NCBI GenBank assembly: GCA_963924555.1
Contig: OZ004586.1
Span: forward strand, 868,001-932,000
From: Crambe crambe
Taxonomy: Eukaryota; Porifera; Demospongiae; Poecilosclerida; Crambeidae
DNA length: 64,000 nucleotides
Direction of reading: 5' to 3'
Shown here: in pieces, positions 57,450 through 64,000 of the stretch
How positions within the stretch are numbered: position 1 is the first letter of the stretch
Layout of the letters: each line of letters opens with the position of its first letter
Made by a program: the position numbers and the translations under genes
Notes under the pieces: model-generated
The model's input: only the letters and a program-made list of their open reading frames with translations
What the model was told of the DNA's origin: nothing
Database searches by the model: none

Positions 57450-60400
57450 AGATACATTACATGTGACGAAGGGTATCTCTCCATCTATTCTCGTCCTACT
57501 CAATCTATTGTCGCCCTCCCATATCGTTGCACTATATCTATTGTCGACCTCTACCCTAAAGTCATCTACAGTTTTGGAGACCATTACCGCAAAATTTGAA
57601 TGCCATCATTAACTTTCACACCAACAGTCCAGTAACTTGCACTTTATTATAATAACCTAAAAAATCGATGCCCAAACATTTATTATTAAAAAAATGCAAT
57701 AAAGCAATATGAAGTATCATTAAAATTATAGAAATAATGTGTCACAAAGTGGGCAAATCATGCCTCCTTCACCAGCATCCAAACAATCAACATGCATCCA
57801 TTTTGAGCAAGACAAGTGTGTACATTGTATCCAACTTTGGATGAGGTCACCATCCACCAAATCATCATCATAACTACCGAAACAAACAGCACATTGGTGG
57901 GAAGAGATATCCTCTAACTGGACGTCATTAAGGTTTTTTCTTAGTGCCTTTCGCTGTTGCACTTTCTGAGCTGCTTTTTGCTTGTGCTCAGCCTTTTCTT
58001 TTCCTTTTCCTTTCTTAGCTTCCCTTTCTTTTGCTTTCTTAACCTTTTCTGCTTCCCTTTCTTCTGCTTTCTTCATCTTCTCTGCTTCCCTTTCTTTCCT
58101 CTTGGACTCTCTTTCTTCCTTTCTCTTCTGTATGGCCAGTTTTTCTGCTTCTCTCCTTTGCTTCCTTAATTCTCTTTCTTTCTTCCTCCTTTCTTTTTCC
58201 TCTTCCTCTTCTTTCTTCTGTCTTTGCTTTTCCTTTAACATTGCAAGTGATTGTGCACTAGTCAATACTCTAGCAGAGGACTCTTCTGCCGTTTTCCTCT
58301 TCTTCGTCATATTGGTGACATTTCCAACAGGTGTCGTCAAAAATTCAGTGATAGCAGAAGATAATATAGTGGGAGTGGGAATGGTGGGAAGAACAGAAGC
58401 CGTACCTGGTGGTCTTGAGTTAGGAGTAGAGGGTGTCTCAGCAGAGGTTGATGGATGACTTGCTGCTGTGATGGGAGAAATTGTTGTACTTGACTTCAGC
58501 ACTCCTGAGGTTGATGGTTGATTTTCTGATGCAGTGGTTGACATTGCAGAGCTCTGAGGAACAGAAACTGTACCTGGTCGTCTCAAATTAGGAGTAGAGG
58601 GTATTTCAGCAGAGGTTGATGAATGACTTGCCGGTGTGAAGGGAGAAGTAGTTGTACTTGGTTGTTTCGACTTCGGAGTGGAGGATATCAGCACTCTTGA
58701 AGTTGACGGATGATTTTCTGACACAGTGGTTGCAGAACTCTGAGGAACATGCTCAGGACCACCACCATCGTCTTCAAAATATACCAATTTTTCAACAGAG
58801 GAGTCATTTTGACTTGTACCTGATGGATCGACTTCTCCACATGTTGCACCTTGAAGAAGCTGGTCATCTTCCGGATGATTCAAACGGAGCCAATTAAGAT
58901 ATTCTGTGTCCATAAAAACATCAAATCCATTTTCATACCTAGTTTTAAACAATCTGATTTGTTCAGACGTGTACACATGGGTTGCACAATCAGGATTGGA
59001 GATCGGAGGATCATCAGAAATTTCTGACATATCATCCAATGATGGTAAACTGATGGTTGACAAATCATTGCTACTGCTAGATGTATCCAGGAACAAAAAT
59101 TCCGAAGCTGGAACAGAAATAGCAAGGGGGTTCAATGGGTAAACGCCAGTTTTTCTAAATCCCGAGATAAATGTCTCTGGTTTGATGGCTTTAAACCATG
59201 CTTCTTTAAATAGGGTAGAAAATTGAAACTTGGTCACAACACGACCTGGATTATTCACCATATAGCCATGACATGCAGTAGACCAATGTGCTTTAAGTGA
59301 CTTAAAAAAACTGACATCAAGAGGTTGAATACAGTGTGTTGTGTGGGGTGGGAGACAGAGCATTACTACACCTTGTTTGGCAGCAGCATGCACCACTTCT
59401 GGTGTGTAATGTGTAGAATGGCCATCAAGCATTAATAAAACTGGCCTAGCGGGGGAGATATGTTTGGTGAAAACATCATTAAACCAGCGAAAAAAGAGAG
59501 TCTGGTCTATCCACCCTTTTTCTGATAACCCATATAAAGTACCTGGTACTTCACCAATCGTGAGTTCATAATTAAGACGAGCACCTTGAAATATCACCAT
59601 AGGAGGTAGCGCAACACCTGTGGCACTAGCACAGGCAACGATTGTGATCTGTGCCTTGTTACCCGAAGATCTCCCATAAACTTTCTTCGTGCCTCTCTCA
59701 GCTACTCGCTTTGGCTGCTTATGCTCAAGGGGCATCCCACTTTCATCAACATTGTAAATACGATGTGGTTTATCGGCAAGGTCGTGTTCTTCAAGTGTTG
59801 ACTCGAGCAATTTGAAGTATTTATCAATCTTATCCTGTGTGACGGCATCTGCCCTAGCTTTTGATAGAGGGTCAGCAGTACGCAAAGATAACTTAGGATT
59901 ACGGCTCATAAATCGAGACCACCAGCCCTCTCCATTGAATTTCTCAGTATCAACGCCTTTCTTTTCTACCGTCTTTTGAACCATTGCAAGTACCTCTTTC
60001 TTGGTTTTTCCATAACCTATGGATGCTGCTTGCTTGAGAAAAGTCACAAGCTCCTTCTCTTCTTCACTGGAAAGGTAAGGCTTGGGGCCAGATTTCTCTC
60101 CATGCGTTACTCGGCCAGTAATCCTGTCCCTCAGGGTTGATCTAGGCACCTGGTAACTTCTAGATGCTTCATTCAGCCCAAGGGTTCCTTCCTTAATGGC
60201 TTCTACAGCTTGTAGCATGCTTTCATCCGACCATTGCTTGAATTTTTTTGGCCTTCGACTTGTTTCAGCGACTCCCTTTCGTTTTTCCCATCCTCTCTTG
60301 GCAGCTTCTGCTCTCTATAATACGATTCATATTAATGGTGTGAAAAAAACCGGAAAAAAAACACGAACAAGAACCGAACAAAAAACCAAAAGTAAAAAGA

Positions 60401-60618
60401 AACAATGAATGGCGACCTACCTTTCGTTTTGACATTGATTACCACACAAAAAAACAGCTATCTTGTAGGATAGAACGACAAACCATCAACACAATAAAAC
60501 TCCTGGCAACGTGGCGCCACTCCGTAATCTTTTGTGGTTTGTGATACTTCCGCGCATGAAACTGGTCGACATTGGATGACGAGAATAGATGGTGGACGAC
60601 AATAGATGACTTACGCTA
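57450..60618. mobile_element. Autonomous pogo/Tigger-type transposon
   Basis: The right end (GACAATAGATGACTTACGCTA, ending 60618) has ATTGTCG/ATTCTCGTC subterminal units that are inverted at the left (57490-57565, TCTATTCTCGTCC and TCTATTGTCGCCC). The TAGCGTAAG terminus is clear only on the right; the left tip is eroded or rearranged, so the left border is approximate. The element carries the transposase gene 57726-60435. Confidence 0.75.
57726..60435 (-). CDS. Pogo/Tigger-family DDE transposase with C-terminal zinc finger
   Basis: Two exons: 60421-60435 (MSKRK) and 57726-60314, joined in phase 0 for 867 aa with no internal stop. N-terminal psq-type helix-turn-helix (GLNEASRSYQVPRSTLRDRI), then a CENP-B-like second HTH. 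The DDE domain has NVDESGMPLEHKQPKRV, ITIVACASATGVALPP, LLMLDGHSTHYTPEVV and HTTHCIQPLDVSFFKSLK, which supply the three acidic residues. Next come a Ser/Thr/Pro-rich region, a long Lys/Glu/Arg coiled coil and a final Cys/His finger (CAVC, CTHLSCSKWMHVDC, CPLC). It looks intact and possibly active. Without the small first exon the longest frame starts at 60218. Confidence 0.93.
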
Positions 60619-60633
60619 TTCTTCTTCTTCTCT

Positions 60634-61983
60634 ATCAGAGAGTGCGGTAGCACTCTCTATGTAGGGACGGCCGCGCGCGCCGCCTATAGACTAATACTAA
60701 AGTGAAATTCTAGTTCTCCCACTTAGACCTAACAAAAGCTACAACCATATCTCTCGAACCACTCAAGCTACAGCCATGATTTCTGGACAAATCCACTCCA
60801 AATTCTACCAACTACGATCTTTTCTACTCGTTGATCCTCGAAAGAGTCGATGAAAAAGGAGACACTATGGAGCACAGCACTCGACTAATTCAATTAGGAA
60901 GCCATCTTTTCTATAATACGCATGCGCATGTATTTGAATATCCAATTATTCGAAATCATAATATTACTCAGCTGTCTCTAGCTAGCTAGCTAGCTCTAGC
61001 TCTGGATAATGATGATGATAGACTACTGTATCGATTCGGGGATTTAGATTCAGCACGGTAGACTCTATTTCAGCATCTTCGACCTCCAAGTATGGCTCAA
61101 CAACACAACACCTTGACTCGATAATGATTGGGCTGGTATTGGAGAACTATTGGAGAACTTCTTTCATCTGTCCCTGCATACACATAGAAGAATGAACTCT
61201 AATCATAGCTAAAACCATAAAAGAGATGAAAAAAGACCAGGAACAAGTAAGGGAAAAAGCATTTCGTGAAATGAAAAAAAGATGTAGGGATGACCACTGC
61301 TCAAAAAAGTAAGGAAACAAGAAGGATGGAAATGGGATCAATCTTTGTTCTGTATATCCAGCCAACAATCCCTACATATACGTCAGGTAACTTCAGATTA
61401 TAGTGTAGTAATGTACGTATATGTAGGGATTGTTGGCTGGATATACAGAACAAAGATTGATCCCATTTCCATCCTTCTTGTTTCCTTACTTTTTTGAGCA
61501 GTGGTCATCCCTACATCTTTTTTTCATTTCACGAAATGCTTTTTCCCTTATAGAAAAGATGGCTTCCTAATTGAATTAGTCGAGTGCTGTGCTCCGTAGT
61601 GTCTCCTTTTTCATCGACTCTTTCGAGGATCAACGAGTAGAAAAGATCGTAGTTCGTAGAATTTGGAGTGGATTTATCCATAAATCATAGCTGTAGCTTG
61701 AGTGATTCGAGAGATATGGTTGTCTAAGAAGAAGAATAATAATAGAGAAGAAGAAGAATCCAACAATTTACCTGCTTGCCGTATTTCTGAAACGGTAAGC
61801 TCCCTGGTCCTGAAATTTGGTCTGCACATTGTAGTAGGCTCTAGTAGGCTGGATAATCATTCACAGTAGCTTTTGTTAGGTCTAAGTGGGGGAACTAGAA
61901 TTTCACTTTTGTATTAGTCTATAGGCGACGCGCGCGGCCGTCCGAGTCATCACTACATAGAGAGTGCTACCGCACTCTCTGAT
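60634..61983. mobile_element. Hairpin-ended foldback element
   Basis: Both ends carry ATCAGAGAGTGCGGTAGCAC (then TCTCTATGTAG), in which AGAGAGTGC and GCACTCTCT form a hairpin by themselves. Next come a CG-rich GGCCGCGCGCG block and long arms (60717-60905 with 61553-61740; TTCTAGTTC/CCCACTTAGACC outer). The interior holds a nested TA-flanked MITE. The element begins only 15 bp after the pogo element ends. No coding potential. Confidence 0.85.
61248..61550. mobile_element. Full-length TA-flanked MITE (family of 10012-10231)
   Basis: Terminal TAAGGGAAAAAGCATTTCGT and its complement, with TA at each edge, and arms of about 130 bp (GATGTAGGGATGACCACTGC, GGAAATGGGATCAATCTTTG, ATCCAGCCAACAATCCCTAC) around a 45-bp loop. 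It is nested in the foldback element at the start of its right arm. Confidence 0.9.
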
Positions 61984-62097
61984 TATGAAACTTCCATAGC
62001 TAAAATACGTGAACTTTAACTTTTATGGCAGGATCACAGCATCCAGTTGCCTATAATAAAATAATAAAGATGATAAATAAGTAAAGTAAATAAAAAG

Positions 62098-62295
62098 CGG
62101 TTCAAAAAAGTTCAGCAATAAGAGAGTGAACTTCAGTCAAGTAACCCCTTACCCATCACCAACTACGAGCCAACTATTCCTACTTAACTCCCTTTACATC
62201 TTTGCCTGTCATGGAAGTGAAATAGGATCTAGGCTCATAGCTAGTTGGTGATGGGTAAGGACTCACTCTCTTGTTGCTGAACTTTTTTGAACCAC
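62098..62295. repeat. Inverted repeat downstream of GIMAP copy 4
   Basis: GGTTCAAAAAAGTTCAGCAA and TTACCCATCACCAACTA pair with their complements at 62235-62295. A related single block (TTGGTGATGGGTACAGGTAA) lies downstream of GIMAP copy 1 at 34655. 61984-62609 otherwise shows no gene. Confidence 0.75.
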
Positions 62296-62609
62296 ACACA
62301 GCCATTCCTACTTTTCTTTTTTCCTTCATAGCTACTAAGGTTTTGACTGATTAATTAAGTTCCCAATAGGTGACGTCTGCCTGTGATAAAACAATGGACA
62401 AAGGTTATTGCCAAACTCTTCATAATCTTATGATCTTAACACACACACAAATCGAAGTCATAGCGTTGGCATACAGTTGAAAGAGTAGGAGATATGTGTT
62501 ATTCAGGCTGGTTAATAACCAAATAATAAAATAAACCAAAATTATAATTATGCTAGAGAGTTAACAATCAGCTATAAGAATCAGTAAGAAATTGCATGAC
62601 ACAATGTTA

Positions 62610-64000
62610 CTATTGTGATGTGGTACTCCTTTTTTCTTCCAGCCGAGCTCTGGCTTCTTCAAGAGTAATTTTATCATGAGAAAGGTCTTCAATTGATTTC
62701 CTTTTCTCTTCTATGTATTTTATAAGTTCAGACATCTCATTTTCAAATTCACTATACCTTATTCTACATTTTTCCTTGGCTTCCTCATCATTTTTAAGAA
62801 TTTTTATCATTTCCTTGATATCATCATCTATACTTTTAATTTTTTTTTGCATATTTAATCTTTTTTCTTGTTAATAGCGTAAAACTGGCATAGAGACCAT
62901 GCATGAAACCTCCTTCTAAAACCCCACGGACTCTGTAACGTTCTAGAATAAACTCTGTCCATCGGCAGTGACAATTTGTCCACCTCTGATGGTCAAAAAT
63001 TTCATACTCTGATTTTGTGTCAAAAATTTTTTTCCTTTTTAAGCCATTGCCATGCATCATCAATGGACCAGGTATGAGCCACAACAAGGTCATCAGTATT
63101 CACGTCTTCTTTGTTCTTTCTTTGCCTTTCAATTAAAGTTTTGATGATAGTAATATTTTCTTCTTTTTTTTTTCCCAATTCATCAAGAGCCTCTGTAGCA
63201 CTTGTATTCACTTTCTTTAGTCTTTCTTTGTAACCTTTAATTTCCCCTTTATAACCTTCTATCTTTTTTCCATCTTCACTCTGCAACTCCTCTGTCTTGG
63301 CAACAAGAAAATCAGTCATATGGACTTCCCTTAGTGAAAATATGTATGAGAGCATAGCATCTCTAACTTTTCTGTTCTGTTGTACTTCTTCATCTTCATC
63401 TTCTGGATCACTATCAATAGCAAATAATATTGTATCAAAACAAATGTCAGAGGATTCTTTAATTTCTTCTTTGACATTTCTTACGATAGCACCATGATGA
63501 TCTGGTTTTTTTTCCCCTTGCTTTTTTTCTCTCTTGCCATAGCGAGTCAAAACAATAAGACAGTTGTGCTCAAACAAGTCAGGCAGTAGGGTAGAGTAGT
63601 ACTTGATGGTGTCTCTGTACTGCTTATCAATAGTAGCTGAACGAAAATGCATGCTTTGAAGATCTGTTGCTCTTTCAGAGTATTAATAAAGTCAATCATA
63701 TGTTCAAGATCTTTTTCCCCACCTTCATTTACGCCAGGAGTATCGATTATAGTGAGACTTCCACTCATTTCGTTATCCTCCTTTTTGACACTTGCGAGCT
63801 TGGAAACTTTGTTATTAAAAATGTCCTTCATGAAGCCAGTAGATCTAGTGGTCACAGCTGCCTTACTTAAAACCACAACTGCCTTACTTTGATCAAAAGT
63901 AGAACTTTGAGCTCCCAAAGTATCTTCAAAAGTATCGATCTCACGAGAAAAAGTATCATGAGGAGTATCATGAGGAGTATCACTGCTTCCCTTTTCCTGT
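62610..64000 (-). pseudogene. GIMAP/AIG1-like GTPase, copy 4, decayed; 5' end off the window
   Basis: Homologous to copy 3 over its middle and C-terminal parts: IIDTPGVNEGGEKDLEHM, IDKQYRDTIKYYSTLLPDLF, MLSYIFSLREVHMTDFLVAK, AHTWSIDDAWQWLK, WTNCHCRWTEF, GGFMHGLYASFT and the coiled-coil end. The frame breaks three times: near 63640 about 10 bases are missing relative to copy 3 after KACIF; near 63030 and 62855 single-base shifts fall in A-runs. Upstream, still in frame at the edge, is a duplicated DTPHDTPHDT not seen in the other copies. The last two shifts could be sequence errors, but the 10-base loss is hard to explain that way. The P-loop lies off the window. Confidence 0.8.

Noticed and set aside
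57982..58458. Plus-strand 158-codon frame
   Set aside because: It is the antisense shadow of the Lys/Glu-rich coiled coil of the pogo transposase.

Overview
The window is a eukaryotic (animal) genomic segment. It has intron-dense genes with short GT-AG introns, long (GA)n/(CT)n microsatellites, many inverted-repeat transposons, and no bacterial operon features. The gene set (a single TRIO/Kalirin-type RhoGEF, TAF8, COP9 subunit 8, GT92 glycosyltransferase, acid sphingomyelinase, GIMAP-like GTPases, an Ig plus IRAK-like kinase gene, pogo transposase) fits an early-branching metazoan. A demosponge such as Amphimedon is my best guess. That assignment is inference and was not checked against any database.

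Layout. (1) 1-23,990, minus strand: about 36 exons of one TRIO/Kalirin orthologue reading Sec14, spectrin repeats, DH1-PH1, SH3, DH2-PH2; its 3' part lies off the left edge. (2) 24,360-28,348: TAF8 (minus) and COPS8/CSN8 (plus) diverge from a 78-bp gap; both gene models close in frame from ATG to stop. (3) 28,800-34,481: a GT92 glycosyltransferase (minus) and a complete secreted acid sphingomyelinase (plus), again divergent, with a 22-bp tandem repeat between them. (4) 34,827-64,000: a cluster of four minus-strand GIMAP/AIG1-like GTPase paralogues (one full 494-aa form, one with an internal C-terminal deletion, one truncated, one decayed). The cluster is heavily invaded by transposons.

The transposon-rich part is the most unusual. 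A 7.0-kb element (37,749-44,775) has terminal inverted repeats and a perfect 5-bp target duplication (TAGCG). It carries a multi-exon DDE integrase-type gene and, on the opposite strand, an Ig-domain plus IRAK-like kinase gene. It sits inside the left end of a smaller pogo-type element (44,776-45,617), which itself split the upstream region of the second GIMAP gene; the related upstream region of the third GIMAP copy serves as an empty-site comparison. Further right are a hAT-like element inserted into a coding exon (the frame is restored when the element is removed), an intact 867-aa pogo/Tigger transposase with a C-terminal zinc finger, a hairpin-ended foldback element, a 1.4-kb near-palindrome, and a tandem array of about seven copies of a roughly 150-bp unit.

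The genes in the left half are ordinary, conserved housekeeping and signalling genes and look functional. The kinase gene, the fourth GIMAP copy and the receptor-like exon show frame damage. All exon limits were set by hand from splice signals, phase and homology, and no alignment software was used.
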